Shown piece after piece: positions 16,865 to 26,538 of a stretch of DNA of 64,000 bases. The translations under genes were made by a program, and so were the position numbers. The stretch is from Bradyrhizobium sp. B124 (GTDB taxonomy: Bacteria; Pseudomonadota; Alphaproteobacteria; Rhizobiales; Xanthobacteraceae): NCBI RefSeq assembly GCF_038967635.1, contig NZ_CP152413.1:6886001-6950000 (forward strand). Reading direction: 5' to 3'. Position 1 is the stretch's first letter. Each line of letters starts with the position of its first letter. A model generated the notes under the pieces. It had not been told where the DNA came from. It made no database searches and worked only from the letters and a program-made list of their open reading frames with translations.

Positions 16865-18358
16865 ATGTCCATCATGATGCCGGCGGCCGATCAAGCCGTC
16901 CTTGCCCGCCGCGCCGAAATCGTCGCCGCCTTGCGCGCCATCGTCCCGGGCGAGGGCGTGATCGACAGCGCAGCCGAAATGCTGGCCTATGAATCCGACG
17001 GCCTGACCGCCTATCGGCAGCCGCCGATGGTCGTGGTGTTGCCCGATACCACCGAGCAGGTCGCAAAGGTCCTCAAATATTGCCAGCAGCAGGGCATCAA
17101 GGTGGTGCCGCGCGGCTCCGGCACCTCGCTGTCCGGCGGCGCGCTGCCGCTGGCTGACGGCGTATTGCTCGGGCTCGGCAAGTTCAAGCGCATTCGCGAG
17201 ATTGACTTCGACAACCGCGTGGTGGTCACCGAGCCCGGCGTCACCAACCTTGCGATCAGCCAGGCGGTCGCCCATGCCGGCTTCTACTACGCGCCCGATC
17301 CGTCGTCGCAGATCGCCTGTTCGATCGGCGGCAATGTCGCGGAGAATTCCGGCGGCGTGCACTGCCTGAAATACGGCATGACCACCAACAACGTGCTGGG
17401 CTGCGAGATCGTGCTGATGAGTGGCGAGATCCTGCGCATCGGCGGCAAGTCGGCCGAGAATGCCGGCTACGATCTGATGGGGATCATCACCGGCTCGGAG
17501 GGGCTGCTCGGCGTCATCACCGAGATCACGGTGCGCATTTTGCAGAAGCCCGAAACCGCCCGCGCGCTGATGGTCGGTTTCGCCGAGGTCGAGGCGGCCG
17601 GCGAATGCGTGGCTGCCATCATCGGCGCCGGCATCATCCCGGGCGGCATGGAGATGATGGATAAGCCGGCGATCCACGCCGCGGAAGCCTTCGTCCATGC
17701 CGGCTATCCGCTCGACGTCGAGGCGCTCCTGATCATCGAGCTCGACGGTCCCCAGGTCGAGGTCGACGAGCTGATCAAGCGGGTCGAGGCGATCGCGCAA
17801 GGCTGCGGCTCGACCTCCTGCCAGATCTCGACCTCGGAGGCCGAGCGCAATCTGTTCTGGGCCGGCCGCAAGGCGGCATTCCCCGCGGTCGGGCGGATTT
17901 CGCCGGACTATCTCTGCATGGACGGCACCATCCCGCGCGGCGCGTTGCCGAAGGCGTTGGCACGGATCCGCGAACTCTCGGAGAAATATGGCCTCGGCGT
18001 CGCCAACGTGTTCCACGCCGGCGACGGCAATCTGCACCCGTTGATCCTCTACGACGCCAACAAGCCGGGCGAGATCGAGAAGGCGGAGGCGTTCGGTGCC
18101 GATATCCTGCGTTGCTGCGTCGAGCTCGGCGGCGTGCTCACCGGCGAGCATGGCGTCGGCATCGAGAAGCGCGACCTGATGCCGGAAATGTTCACCGAGA
18201 TCGACCTCAACCAGCAGCAGCGGCTGAAATGCGCCTTCGATGCCCAGGGCCTGCTCAACCCCGGCAAGGTGTTTCCCACCCTGCACCGCTGCGCCGAGCT
18301 CGGCCGCGTCCATGTCCATGCCGGCAAGCTGGCTTTCCCGGATATCCCGCGGTTTTAG
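16865..18358 (+). CDS. glcD: Glycolate oxidase subunit GlcD (FAD-linked)
   Basis: A 497-residue FAD-binding type 4 oxidase of the GlcD family. The PCMH FAD-binding block (GSGTSLSGGALPLADG, then CSIGGNVAENSGGVHCLKYG) is in the N-terminal half, and the C-terminal part has HAGDGNLHPLILYD and GGVLTGEHGVGIEKRD. It oxidises glycolate (or D-lactate) to glyoxylate with GlcE and GlcF at the membrane. Its partners lie 3.5 kb downstream, after two acyltransferases and a monooxygenase, an unusual split. Confidence 0.95.
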   Translation: MSIMMPAADQAVLARRAEIVAALRAIVPGEGVIDSAAEMLAYESDGLTAYRQPPMVVVLPDTTEQVAKVLKYCQQQGIKVVPRGSGTSLSGGALPLADGVLLGLGKFKRIREIDFDNRVVVTEPGVTNLAISQAVAHAGFYYAPDPSSQIACSIGGNVAENSGGVHCLKYGMTTNNVLGCEIVLMSGEILRIGGKSAENAGYDLMGIITGSEGLLGVITEITVRILQKPETARALMVGFAEVEAAGECVAAIIGAGIIPGGMEMMDKPAIHAAEAFVHAGYPLDVEALLIIELDGPQVEVDELIKRVEAIAQGCGSTSCQISTSEAERNLFWAGRKAAFPAVGRISPDYLCMDGTIPRGALPKALARIRELSEKYGLGVANVFHAGDGNLHPLILYDANKPGEIEKAEAFGADILRCCVELGGVLTGEHGVGIEKRDLMPEMFTEIDLNQQQRLKCAFDAQGLLNPGKVFPTLHRCAELGRVHVHAGKLAFPDIPRF

Positions 18359-18546
18359 GGCGATCGATACATTTCGATCGATCGCGCTAGCCAGCCGATA
18401 ACCTTAACCGATGCTTGCCGCGATGGCTGTGGCAGGTCGTCACGGCTGCCTTTGCGCGTAGCTGCAATTGCGGGCGGCCACCGTTTACACGACCTTCAAC
18501 TGTTCCTCGGTATTTTCCCAAGATGCATGTCTTCGGGACCACATCG

Positions 18547-19716
18547 ATGCCCAGCCTGGCCGATCAGTTGGCGGTTTCGCGGAATCGGCCCGCAGGTTTC
18601 GACTACATGCGGATTGCGCTGGCGGTATCGATCATCTGCCTGCACGGCCTGAACGTGACGCTCGGGCTTGGCCGGGCGCTGGAAATATTGGGCTCGTTCC
18701 GCATCGGCATCGCGATGATCCTCGCGCTGTTCTTTGCGCTCAGCGGCTTCCTGGTGACGGCGAGCCTGCAGCGGTGCAAGAGTCTGATCTCCTTCCTCGG
18801 CCTGCGCGTGCTTCGGATCGGGCCCGCGCTCGCGGTCGAGACGACGCTGTCGGCCGTCATCATCGGCTCGGTGTTCACCGAACTGCCGTTGGCGCAGTAT
18901 GTCGCCGACCCGACATTCCACGCCTATTTTCTCAACATGGTCGGCGACATCCATTACGAGCTGCCGGGCGTCTTCCAGCACAATCCGCTGCCGGACGTGG
19001 TGAATGCCCAGCTGTGGACGGTGCCGTACGAATTGTGGTGCTACGTCATCCTGGCGCTGCTCGCGGTGACCACGATCTGCTTCAACAGGGTGGCGTACCT
19101 TGTGTTCCTGGTGATCGTTCAGGTCGGGCTGGCCAGCTACGACATCTACCGCTGGGAAGAGGTGCCGATCCAGCTTCGCCCGCATCTTCTGGTGTTCTGC
19201 TTCCTTGCCGGTGTCGGCTTCTACCTGTGGCGCGACAAGGTGCCGTTCAACCGCACGGCGTGCCTGGTTGCGCTGTTGCTGTGCGCCGCCGGCATGGCCA
19301 CGGGACGCGGCGACGCGCTGGCTCCGGTGCCGGCCGCCTATGTCGCGTGCTATCTCGGCCTGATGAACCCGCGACGGAGCTGGATCGTGTCGTCAGGCGA
19401 TTACTCCTACGGGCTCTATCTCTATGGGTTCGTCATCCAGCAGTGCGTTGCCGCGATCGGCCCGCCGGTTCAGCACTGGTATCTGAACATCCTGATCAGC
19501 CTGCCGCTTGCCTTCGGCGTCGCCGTCGCGTCCTGGCATCTCGTCGAGAAACATGCGCTGCGGCTCAGAGATGCCGTCGAACGGTTGGAAGCAGCGATGC
19601 TCTCCAGGATTTCGATCCTCGGATTCGGGCGCCAGGCCGAGCAGGCCGAACGAGAGGCTGTCGTCCAGCCGGGGCCGATCAATCCGGCTCGACCGATCGT
19701 CCTTTCCGGCCGATAA
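18547..19716 (+). CDS. Acyltransferase family 3 (OafA-like), copy 1
   Basis: A 389-residue multi-pass membrane protein of the acyltransferase-3 family. The first helix block R-x-x-GFDYMRIALAVSIICLH matches the family's Arg-Asp-His region, about ten helices follow and the end is a charged tail. Members O-acetylate or acylate surface glycans. ATG 18547 is chosen by alignment with copy 2 (19853); ATG 18523 is an in-frame alternative. It is about three quarters identical by eye to copy 2, with the duplication also covering about 150 bases upstream. It separates glcD from glcEF. Confidence 0.9.
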   Translation: MPSLADQLAVSRNRPAGFDYMRIALAVSIICLHGLNVTLGLGRALEILGSFRIGIAMILALFFALSGFLVTASLQRCKSLISFLGLRVLRIGPALAVETTLSAVIIGSVFTELPLAQYVADPTFHAYFLNMVGDIHYELPGVFQHNPLPDVVNAQLWTVPYELWCYVILALLAVTTICFNRVAYLVFLVIVQVGLASYDIYRWEEVPIQLRPHLLVFCFLAGVGFYLWRDKVPFNRTACLVALLLCAAGMATGRGDALAPVPAAYVACYLGLMNPRRSWIVSSGDYSYGLYLYGFVIQQCVAAIGPPVQHWYLNILISLPLAFGVAVASWHLVEKHALRLRDAVERLEAAMLSRISILGFGRQAEQAEREAVVQPGPINPARPIVLSGR

Positions 19717-19852
19717 CCCTTAACCATTGCTTGCTGCGAATTCGGAGACGCGACGCCTAGATTGCGTCCGTTCCGACATACACGCTATGCGTTCATATCT
19801 TGTTAGTTTGTTGCTGGATAGTTTCTGATGATGTAGTTGTCTCGGAAGCGCA

Positions 19853-21007
19853 ATGCAACCTATGTTCAGCCTGGCCGATCAGTTGGCTCTTTCGCGCCAT
19901 CGGCCCACAGGCTTCGACTATCTGCGGCTCGCGCTGGCGGCCACCATCATCTGCCTGCACAGTGTGAACGTCGTCTTTGGGATCGACCGGGCGATGGAGG
20001 TCTTGGGCCACATCCGCATCGGGTGCGCAATGGTCCTTGCGCTCTTCTTCGCCTTGAGCGGGTTTCTGGTGACGGCGAGTTTGCTGAGGTGCAAGAGCCT
20101 GATTTCATTTCTCGGCCTGCGCGTGCTTCGCATTGTGCCCGCGCTTGCGGTCGAGACGACACTCTCGGCCATCATCATCGGCCCGATCTTCACTGCGCTT
20201 CCCCTCGCGCAGTATTTCGCGGACCCGAAATTTTACGCCTATTTCCACAATATCGTCGGCGACATCCACTATGAGCTTCCGGGCGTGTTTCTCCACAATC
20301 CGGTACCTTTTGCGGTGAATGCGCAGCTTTGGACGGTCCCATATGAGCTGTGGTGCTACGTGATCCTGGCGCTGCTTGCCGTGACCACGATCTGCTTCAA
20401 CAGGGTGCTGTATCTGGCGTTTCTGGTGTTCGCCCAGATCGGTTTCGCCTGGCACGATATCTACCATTCGGACCTACAATTTCTTCACCTTCGTCCGCCG
20501 CTGCTCGTGTTCTGCTTCCTTGCAGGTGTCGGCTTCTATCTCTGGCGCGACAAGGTCCCGTTCAACCGTACCGCGTTCCTGCTCGCGCTGATGCTTTGCG
20601 CGGCCGGGATGGCCACTGGATACACCGATGCGATTATTGTTGGACCCGCCGCGTATGTCGCGAGCTATCTGGGGCTCATGAACCAGCCGCGAAGCTGGAT
20701 CGTGTCATCCGGCGACTACTCGTACGGGATGTATCTTTACGGAGTGGTCGTCCAGCAGTGCGTTGCGGCGTTGGGCCCCCCGGTTCAGCATTGGTATCTG
20801 AACATCCTGATCAGCCTGCCGATTGCCTTCGGCGTCGCGTTCGTGTCCTGGCATCTCGTCGAGAAGCATGCGCTTCGGCTCAGGGCGCAGGTCGAACAGA
20901 TCGAGGCGGCGGTGCTCTCCCGGATTTCGATCGCAGCCTTCTGGCGCAAATCGCCCGAGCGGATCGAGTTGGGTGCGACGCTCGACGGCAGCCGCGCGTC
21001 GGTCTGA
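19853..21007 (+). CDS. Acyltransferase family 3 (OafA-like), copy 2
   Basis: A 384-residue paralogue of the upstream acyltransferase, with the same order of blocks: RPTGFDYLRLALAATIICLH, the shared stretch NAQLWTVPYELWCYVILAL, VSSGDYSYGMYLYG and ASWHLVEKHALRL-type end. The start ATG 19853 follows a GGAAG site. Divergence is concentrated in loops around residues 200-215 (IYHSDLQFLHLRP versus IYRWEEVPIQLRP) and at the C-terminus, so the two enzymes may have different acceptors or donors. Confidence 0.9.
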   Translation: MQPMFSLADQLALSRHRPTGFDYLRLALAATIICLHSVNVVFGIDRAMEVLGHIRIGCAMVLALFFALSGFLVTASLLRCKSLISFLGLRVLRIVPALAVETTLSAIIIGPIFTALPLAQYFADPKFYAYFHNIVGDIHYELPGVFLHNPVPFAVNAQLWTVPYELWCYVILALLAVTTICFNRVLYLAFLVFAQIGFAWHDIYHSDLQFLHLRPPLLVFCFLAGVGFYLWRDKVPFNRTAFLLALMLCAAGMATGYTDAIIVGPAAYVASYLGLMNQPRSWIVSSGDYSYGMYLYGVVVQQCVAALGPPVQHWYLNILISLPIAFGVAFVSWHLVEKHALRLRAQVEQIEAAVLSRISIAAFWRKSPERIELGATLDGSRASV

Positions 21008-21059
21008 TATTGCATCGGAGGGGGAGGACCTGCATCGCAAGCCCTCCCGCGGCACCGTC

Positions 21060-21545
21060 TTACAGCAGCACGTATTGCGTCCGTTCGCGCTTGGCGAGCA
21101 GCGGCAGCGCCTGCTCCGCGATGTAGGTCTTGAAGTAGGCGCTCTCCGCATGCGCCTTGAACGCCGCTTCGTCCTGGAACAATTCGTAGAACAGGAATTG
21201 CGCCGGATTGTCCTTGCCGCGGCCGATCAGGAACAGCTTGGTGCCGGGGTCGTTCTGCGCCTCGGGCAGGAAGCCGTCGAGGATTGCCGCGACCTTGTCC
21301 GCCTGGCCTTCCTTGGCTTCCCATTGCGCCACCACCAGCAGGCCTGATGTGTTGATCGCATCGCTGATGGTTCTCGTGCTCATAGCATAGTGCTTCATTT
21401 GCATTCCTCCGTTGCTTTGCTCCGATCGCGCTTGCGATCCGGTCCATGGCGAGACGCCGGCGATCGTCATGATCGCGGCGAGCGAGCCGATGGCCGATCG
21501 TCGGGTGAGCATCATCGTCGTGGTCGTGACATCCGAACGTTTCAT
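21060..21545 (-). CDS. Antibiotic biosynthesis monooxygenase domain protein, Tat-exported
   Basis: A 161-residue protein with a twin-arginine signal (TRRSAIGSLAAIMTIAGV), then an ABM/YgiN-like ferredoxin-fold domain (residues about 70-155: VVAQWEAKEGQADKVAAI, FLFYELFQDEAAFKAHAES). YgiN-type members are quinol monooxygenases. Export by Tat suggests a folded periplasmic enzyme. ATG 21545 starts just before the signal; an upstream reading lacks a ribosome site. It lies antisense to the flanking acyltransferase and glcE genes. Confidence 0.8.
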   Translation of the reverse strand: MKRSDVTTTTMMLTRRSAIGSLAAIMTIAGVSPWTGSQARSEQSNGGMQMKHYAMSTRTISDAINTSGLLVVAQWEAKEGQADKVAAILDGFLPEAQNDPGTKLFLIGRGKDNPAQFLFYELFQDEAAFKAHAESAYFKTYIAEQALPLLAKRERTQYVLL

Positions 21546-21860
21546 GATCGCCTCCAGATGAAGTGCGCCAACCGTCTTGCCGGCCGAACCGCAATGCGAC
21601 GGATAGGGGATCGCGTTGCGCACTCGGTTAGGTGACGGTCGAAATGTCGATGTCGTGAAAATGGTTCGACGTCGGCCGAAGTGTTACGTCTCCGCCAGCG
21701 CAGGAGGCACGATGTGGCCAAAACCTCGAGCAGGGTGGCCCGACCGCCGTTCCCACCATTGTCGGGCGGCAAGCCCCGCTCCCGGGCCATTCCGTCGGCA
21801 TTGCGACGGTGGGGTTCGTCGCATTTGATTTCGGCGCCGAATTTCGTTACCGCCTAGCGG
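21546..21860. other. 315-bp non-coding gap before glcE
   Basis: Holds the divergent upstream regions of the ABM gene and glcE. I see no terminator, RNA gene or convincing promoter. Confidence 0.5.
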
Positions 21861-23099
21861 GTGGAAACGCTGAAAGTCAGAGACGTCCAGGACGTCGAAG
21901 AGGTGGTGCGCGCCGCTGTCGCCAGCGAACAGCCGCTCGAGGTCATTGGTCATGGATCGAAACGCGCCGTCGGCCATCCGATGGCGACCAATGCGGTGCT
22001 CGACGTCTCGGTGCTGAACGCGGTCAGCTCCTATGAGCCGAACGAGCTGATCATCACCGTGCAGGCCGGCGCGCCGCTCGCCGACGTGCAATCCCTGATC
22101 GACGCCAAGAACCAGCAATTCGCCTTCGAGCCGATGGACATGTCCGTGCTGCTCGGCAGCGCGGGAGCCGGCACGATCGGCGGCATGATCGGCGCCGGCC
22201 TTGCCGGTCCGCGCCGTATCAAGGCCGGCGGCGCCCGGGATCACCTGCTCGGGGCGCACGCGGTGTCCGGATTCGGCGACAGTTTCAAGACCGGCGGGCG
22301 GGTGGTGAAGAACGTCACCGGCTACGATCTCTGCAAGCTGCTCACCGGTTCCTGGGGCACGCTGGCGGTCATGACCGAAGTGACACTCAAGGTCATGCCG
22401 AAGCCGGAAGCCGAGCGGACGCTGGTGCTACGCGGGCTCGACGACGTCACCGCCAACAAGGCGATGACGGCAGCGCTGGGTTCGCCCTTCGACGTATCGG
22501 GCGCCGCGCACCTGCCCGGTTCGGCGCTGCGGTCGGGGACCGGCGCGCTCGCCGGCCTGGCAGCCTCCGGCCAGCCGGTCACGCTGGTGCGGCTTGAGGG
22601 CATTTCGGCGTCGGCGGCGCACCGGGCGGCCTCGCTGAGCCAGACACTGTCGTCCTATGGAACGGTCGACAGCCTCGCTGACGACGCCTCAGCTGCGATC
22701 TGGAGCGCGCTGCGCGACGTGCTGCCGTTCGCGGCGAACGGCGCGCTCGGGGCCTGGCCGGTGTGGCGCATCGTTTGCCCGCCGGCTTCAGGCGGCGCGC
22801 TGGGCCAGGCGCTGTCGCGCGCCACCGGCGCTGATGTGATCTACGATTGGGGCGGCGGGTTGATCTGGGCCGCGGTGCCGCCCAATGGCGACGCGCAGGC
22901 CGCGCTGGTCCGCGGCCAGGTCGAGGCGGTCGCCGGGCACGCGACCCTGATCCGCGCCGTCGAGGATGTGCGCCGTGCGGTCGACGTGTTCCAGCCGCAG
23001 CCGGCCGGGCTTGCCGCACTCGGCGAGCGGGTCCGGGCGAGTTTCGATCCGAGATCGGTCCTCAACCGCGGCCGGATGATTCGAGGCGGGGGGGCATGA
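21861..23099 (+). CDS. glcE: Glycolate oxidase FAD-binding subunit GlcE
   Basis: A 412-residue FAD-binding subunit of glycolate oxidase. It contains the short type 4 FAD block (VIGHGSKRAVGHP; GSAGAGTIGGMIGAGLAGPR) and GGRVVKNVTGYDLCKLLTGS. It starts with GTG 21861 and overlaps the glcF start by four bases (ATGA), showing translational coupling. With GlcD and GlcF it forms the membrane glycolate dehydrogenase. Confidence 0.94.
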   Translation: METLKVRDVQDVEEVVRAAVASEQPLEVIGHGSKRAVGHPMATNAVLDVSVLNAVSSYEPNELIITVQAGAPLADVQSLIDAKNQQFAFEPMDMSVLLGSAGAGTIGGMIGAGLAGPRRIKAGGARDHLLGAHAVSGFGDSFKTGGRVVKNVTGYDLCKLLTGSWGTLAVMTEVTLKVMPKPEAERTLVLRGLDDVTANKAMTAALGSPFDVSGAAHLPGSALRSGTGALAGLAASGQPVTLVRLEGISASAAHRAASLSQTLSSYGTVDSLADDASAAIWSALRDVLPFAANGALGAWPVWRIVCPPASGGALGQALSRATGADVIYDWGGGLIWAAVPPNGDAQAALVRGQVEAVAGHATLIRAVEDVRRAVDVFQPQPAGLAALGERVRASFDPRSVLNRGRMIRGGGA

Positions 23100-24412
23100 A
23101 GACCGAGTTTACCCTGGCGCAGCTCGCCGATCCCGACATCAAGGAAGCCGACAAGATCCTGCGCGCCTGCGTGCATTGCGGCTTCTGCACCGCGACCTGT
23201 CCGACCTATGTGCTGCTCGGCGACGAGCTCGATAGCCCGCGCGGCCGCATCTACCTGATCAAGGAGATGCTGGAGAAGGACAAGCCGCCGACGGCGGACG
23301 TGGTCAAGCATATCGACCGCTGCCTGTCGTGCCTCGCCTGCATGACCACCTGTCCCTCGGGCGTGAACTACATGCACCTCGTCGACCAGGCCCGGGTCAG
23401 GATCGAGCGGGATTACGAGCGGCCGCTGACCGAGCGGCTGCTGCGGTCGGTACTCGCCTTCGTGCTGCCGCGGCCGGGCCTGTTCCGGATCAGCATGATC
23501 CTGGCCGGGCTCGCCCGTCCGTTCACAGCGCTGCTGCCAACGCCTTCGGTTGGTGCGGCGAGCCCGGGCCTGCTGCGGCGGATCAAGGCGATGCTGGCGC
23601 TGGCGCCGCACGGCCTGCCGCCGCCGGGTCCGGCTGCCGGAACCGTGTTTGCGGCGACCGGCCGTCGGCGTGGCCGGGTCGCGCTGCTGCAGGGCTGCGC
23701 CCAGCAGGTGCTGGCGCCACGCATCAATCAGGCTGCGATCAACGTGCTGACCCGGCACGGCGTCGAGGTGGTGCTGGTCAAGGACGAGCAATGCTGCGGC
23801 GCGTTGACCCATCACATGGGACAGGACGCCGACGCGCTGGCGCGCGCGCGGGCCAACGTCACGGTGTGGCAAAGGGAAGCGGATCAGAACGGGCTCGACG
23901 CCATTCTGGTGACGACCTCGGGCTGTGGGACAGTCGTCAAGGACTACGGCTACCTGCTGCGCGAGGACAAAACATTCGCCGAGCCGGCCGAGCGAATCTC
24001 GGCGCTGGCAAAGGATATCACCGAGTATCTCGCTGGCCTCGAGCTCGCGCCTTCAACGCAGAAAGGCGACATCACCGTCGCCTATCACTCGGCTTGTTCG
24101 TTGCAGCATGGACAGAAAATCACTCAACTTCCGAAAGAATTGCTTTCCAAGAATGGATTCGTGGTGAAAGATGTGCCTGAGAGCCATTTGTGTTGCGGTT
24201 CGGCGGGGACCTACAACATTCTCCAGCCCGACATTGCGAGCAGATTGCGCGATCGCAAGGTCGCCAATATTGCGCTTGTCAAACCGGACATGATCGCTGC
24301 GGGCAATATTGGTTGCATGGTTCAGATTGCCGGCGGTACGTCAGTTCCTGTGGTGCACACGATTGAGCTTCTCGATTGGGCGACAGGAGGTCCCCGGCCA
24401 GGATTGAATTGA
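23096..24412 (+). CDS. glcF: Glycolate oxidase iron-sulfur subunit GlcF
   Basis: A 438-residue iron-sulfur subunit. Two [4Fe-4S] motifs are at C25-x2-C28-x2-C31-x3-C35 and C76-x2-C79-x2-C82-x3-C86, and the CCG-domain cysteines follow (DEQCCGAL, HLCCGSAGTY). It passes electrons from GlcD/E flavins to the quinone pool. The start at 23096 overlaps the glcE stop. Longer readings from 22847 cover glcE out of frame and are not used. Confidence 0.95.
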   Translation: MKTEFTLAQLADPDIKEADKILRACVHCGFCTATCPTYVLLGDELDSPRGRIYLIKEMLEKDKPPTADVVKHIDRCLSCLACMTTCPSGVNYMHLVDQARVRIERDYERPLTERLLRSVLAFVLPRPGLFRISMILAGLARPFTALLPTPSVGAASPGLLRRIKAMLALAPHGLPPPGPAAGTVFAATGRRRGRVALLQGCAQQVLAPRINQAAINVLTRHGVEVVLVKDEQCCGALTHHMGQDADALARARANVTVWQREADQNGLDAILVTTSGCGTVVKDYGYLLREDKTFAEPAERISALAKDITEYLAGLELAPSTQKGDITVAYHSACSLQHGQKITQLPKELLSKNGFVVKDVPESHLCCGSAGTYNILQPDIASRLRDRKVANIALVKPDMIAAGNIGCMVQIAGGTSVPVVHTIELLDWATGGPRPGLN

Positions 24413-24625
24413 TCGACTGCCATTCGAGCATGATCCGGACCCCAGCCTTGCCCTGACGCAAACTGAAGGACCGGCGCTTCCCTGCCACAGACGCGAAGCG
24501 ATCGCGCGGCCATCATGCCCGACAAGCGAAGTGGAAGGTGCCTCTCCTCGAGGTGCAGCTGCTGACCGGCAAGCGATCACTTCAATACGCGGTGGACTCA
24601 AATCAGCGGCAACAGGAGGACCACG

Positions 24626-25015
24626 ATGGCGAAGTCGAAGAAGGCGAAGAAAAGCAAGAAGGCCAAAAAGGCCAAGAAGGCGGTAGCGGCGAAGAAGAAG
24701 TCCGCGAAGAAGTCGGCCAAGAAGACTGCGAAGAAGTCTGCGAAGAAATCGGCGAAGAAGTCAGCCAAGAAGAGCGCCAAGAAGACAGCTAAGAAAGCTG
24801 CGAAGAAGGCTGCTCCGAAGAAGGCCGCGCCCGCGAAGCCGGCTGCGAAGAAGGCCGCCAAGAAGAGCGCTCCGAAGAAGGCCGCCGCGCCGAAGCCGGC
24901 TGCCCCGGTTGCAGCGTCCCCGGCGCCCGAGCCCGCGCCGCAACCGGCCGCGAGCTGGGCCACGCCGAGCCACGAGCCGGCGCCGAGCTGGGGCACCGAC
25001 AGCGAGCACCACTAG
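24626..25015 (+). CDS. Histone H1-like basic protein
   Basis: A 129-residue protein. Residues 1-90 are almost only Lys, Ala and Ser in repeats of the type AKKSAKK; the tail is Pro/Ala rich and ends with a repeated PAPSWGT-like element. These features match bacterial H1-like (HctA/AlgP-type) nucleoid proteins that bind DNA non-specifically. The low-complexity core makes length variation by slippage likely. It lies 213 bases after glcF and has its own terminator at 25044. The same style of tail ends the 5084-7519 fusion protein. Confidence 0.85.
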   Translation: MAKSKKAKKSKKAKKAKKAVAAKKKSAKKSAKKTAKKSAKKSAKKSAKKSAKKTAKKAAKKAAPKKAAPAKPAAKKAAKKSAPKKAAAPKPAAPVAASPAPEPAPQPAASWATPSHEPAPSWGTDSEHH

Positions 25016-25397
25016 CCGAACCTGCACCGGTTCACCTGATCGAAGCCGCAGCGGACGCCGCTGCGGCTTTTTCCGTATCGGCCGTCCGTAGTTTTGCGGG
25101 GGCGCGATTCGCGTCGATACCGACCGCAGCATGTCGAACTGTTGCTCGAATCCGATTTTGCGTGCCGCTCAACCGGGGCGGGAGCCTTGAGTCTTGTGGT
25201 GCAAATGCAACACCCGCCAACCAACGTGTGGCGAGGCGGCCAGAACGCCTAAAAAGTCGGCAGATGCATGTCTTTTCGCCTTCACGGTACCGTGCACCGG
25301 CCTCAGATTGATCCCACGCGATTGAGTTGCAGTCCGTTATCGCGCGCCCTGGGGGCCACCGGAGCTGGGCTGTCTTGAAAAGTAGATGGGGATCGTC
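25016..25397. other. 382-bp gap before the porin gene
   Basis: The first part is the H1-like gene terminator (25044-25073). The remainder is the porin upstream region, with no gene I can support. Confidence 0.5.
25044..25073 (+). terminator. Rho-independent terminator of the H1-like gene
   Basis: Arm AGCCGCAGCGG (25044-25054) pairs with CCGCTGCGGCT (25058-25068) around ACG, followed directly by five T. Confidence 0.9.
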
Positions 25398-26387
25398 ATG
25401 AAGAAACTGGCTTTGTTAGCAACGGCGCTAGCAATGATTTCGAGCTCGGCAATGGCAGCTGACATGGCGGTGAAGGCCGTCAAGGCGCCGCCGCCGGCTC
25501 CCTTCGATCCGTGGGATGTCGCCTTCGGCGCCGGCATCATGAGCGACTACATCTTCCGCGGCGTCACCCAGTCCAACCACAATCCGTCGGTCACCGCCTA
25601 TTTCGAGCCGCGCTACAACGTCAACAAGGACCTGCAGCTCTACATCGGCACCTCGACCGAAAGCATCTCCTTCGCCAACCGCGCTGCGGCCGAAGTCGAC
25701 GTCTACGGCGGTATCCGCCCGACCTTCGGCGCCTTCGCCTTCGACATCGGTGTCTGGGGTTACCTGTATCCGGGTGGAACCTGCTACTTCGGCGCACCGA
25801 CCGACACCGCCGGCAAGCTGCTCAGCCCGGAGTGCGCAGCCAACGCCCTGCTGAACGGCAACGTGATGAAGAAGGACGTCTCGTTCTTCGAAGTCTACGG
25901 CAAGGCGACCTGGACCATCAACGACAACTGGGCGTTCACCATCAACGAGTACTACTCGCCGAACTTCCTCAACACCGGCGCCTGGGGCAACTACTCCTCG
26001 ATCATCGGCAAGTACACCGCGCCGAGCACCGTGTTCGGCACCAGCGGCGTCGGCATGTATGTGTCGGGTGAGTTCGGCCGGCAGTGGCTCGGCACCTCGG
26101 ACAGCTTCTACGGCGTTCCGGCGTTCCCGAACGGCATCAAGTATGCCGACTACAACACCTGGAACATCGGCATCGGCTTCACCTACAAGGTGTTCACGCT
26201 CGATCTGCGCTACTCCGACACCGACCTGTCGAAGGGCAATTGCAGCGCCTTCACCAGCGATTTCACCGCGGGCGGAACCACCAACGTCACCCCGATCAAT
26301 CCGGGCGGCACGGGCTCCAACTGGTGCGGCGCGGCTGGTATCGCCAAGCTCTCGGTCGACCTGACCGCGATGTCCAACCTGAAGTAA
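25398..26387 (+). CDS. TorF-type putative porin (Gcw_chp family)
   Basis: A 329-residue outer-membrane protein. The signal peptide (LALLATALAMISSSAMA) is followed by an aromatic-rich beta-strand pattern and the family opening WDVAFGAGIMSDYIFRGVTQ. This TorF/Gcw_chp family is a putative porin group; substrate unknown. An ATG at 25386 is also in frame; 25398 gives the usual signal-peptide start. A strong terminator follows at 26409. Confidence 0.85.
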   Translation: MKKLALLATALAMISSSAMAADMAVKAVKAPPPAPFDPWDVAFGAGIMSDYIFRGVTQSNHNPSVTAYFEPRYNVNKDLQLYIGTSTESISFANRAAAEVDVYGGIRPTFGAFAFDIGVWGYLYPGGTCYFGAPTDTAGKLLSPECAANALLNGNVMKKDVSFFEVYGKATWTINDNWAFTINEYYSPNFLNTGAWGNYSSIIGKYTAPSTVFGTSGVGMYVSGEFGRQWLGTSDSFYGVPAFPNGIKYADYNTWNIGIGFTYKVFTLDLRYSDTDLSKGNCSAFTSDFTAGGTTNVTPINPGGTGSNWCGAAGIAKLSVDLTAMSNLK

Positions 26388-26408
26388 TTTCCTCTTCCGA
26401 GGATCGCG

Positions 26409-26442
26409 GGGGCGGCAGAGCAATCTGCCGCCCCTTTGTTTT
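26409..26442 (+). terminator. Rho-independent terminator of the porin gene
   Basis: GGGGCGGCAG (26409-26418) pairs with CTGCCGCCCC (26425-26434) over loop AGCAAT, followed by TTTGTTTTG. Confidence 0.9.
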
Positions 26443-26538
26443 GCGGACTCGGTGATGACGAGGCTGGAGCGGCGGATTGGCTCATCTCTCCCGCTTGCGG
26501 GAAGAGGGAGCCGAGTGCCCGCAGCTTGATCCGCTCGC

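Noticed and set aside
16223..18319. Long minus-strand frame apparently fusing cytochrome c to 560 more residues
   Set aside because: The upstream part is antisense to glcD; the cytochrome has its own signal peptide and start at 16615.
22847..23095. N-terminal extension of GlcF
   Set aside because: Overlaps glcE out of frame; the ATG at 23096 gives the family N-terminus and a four-base coupling.
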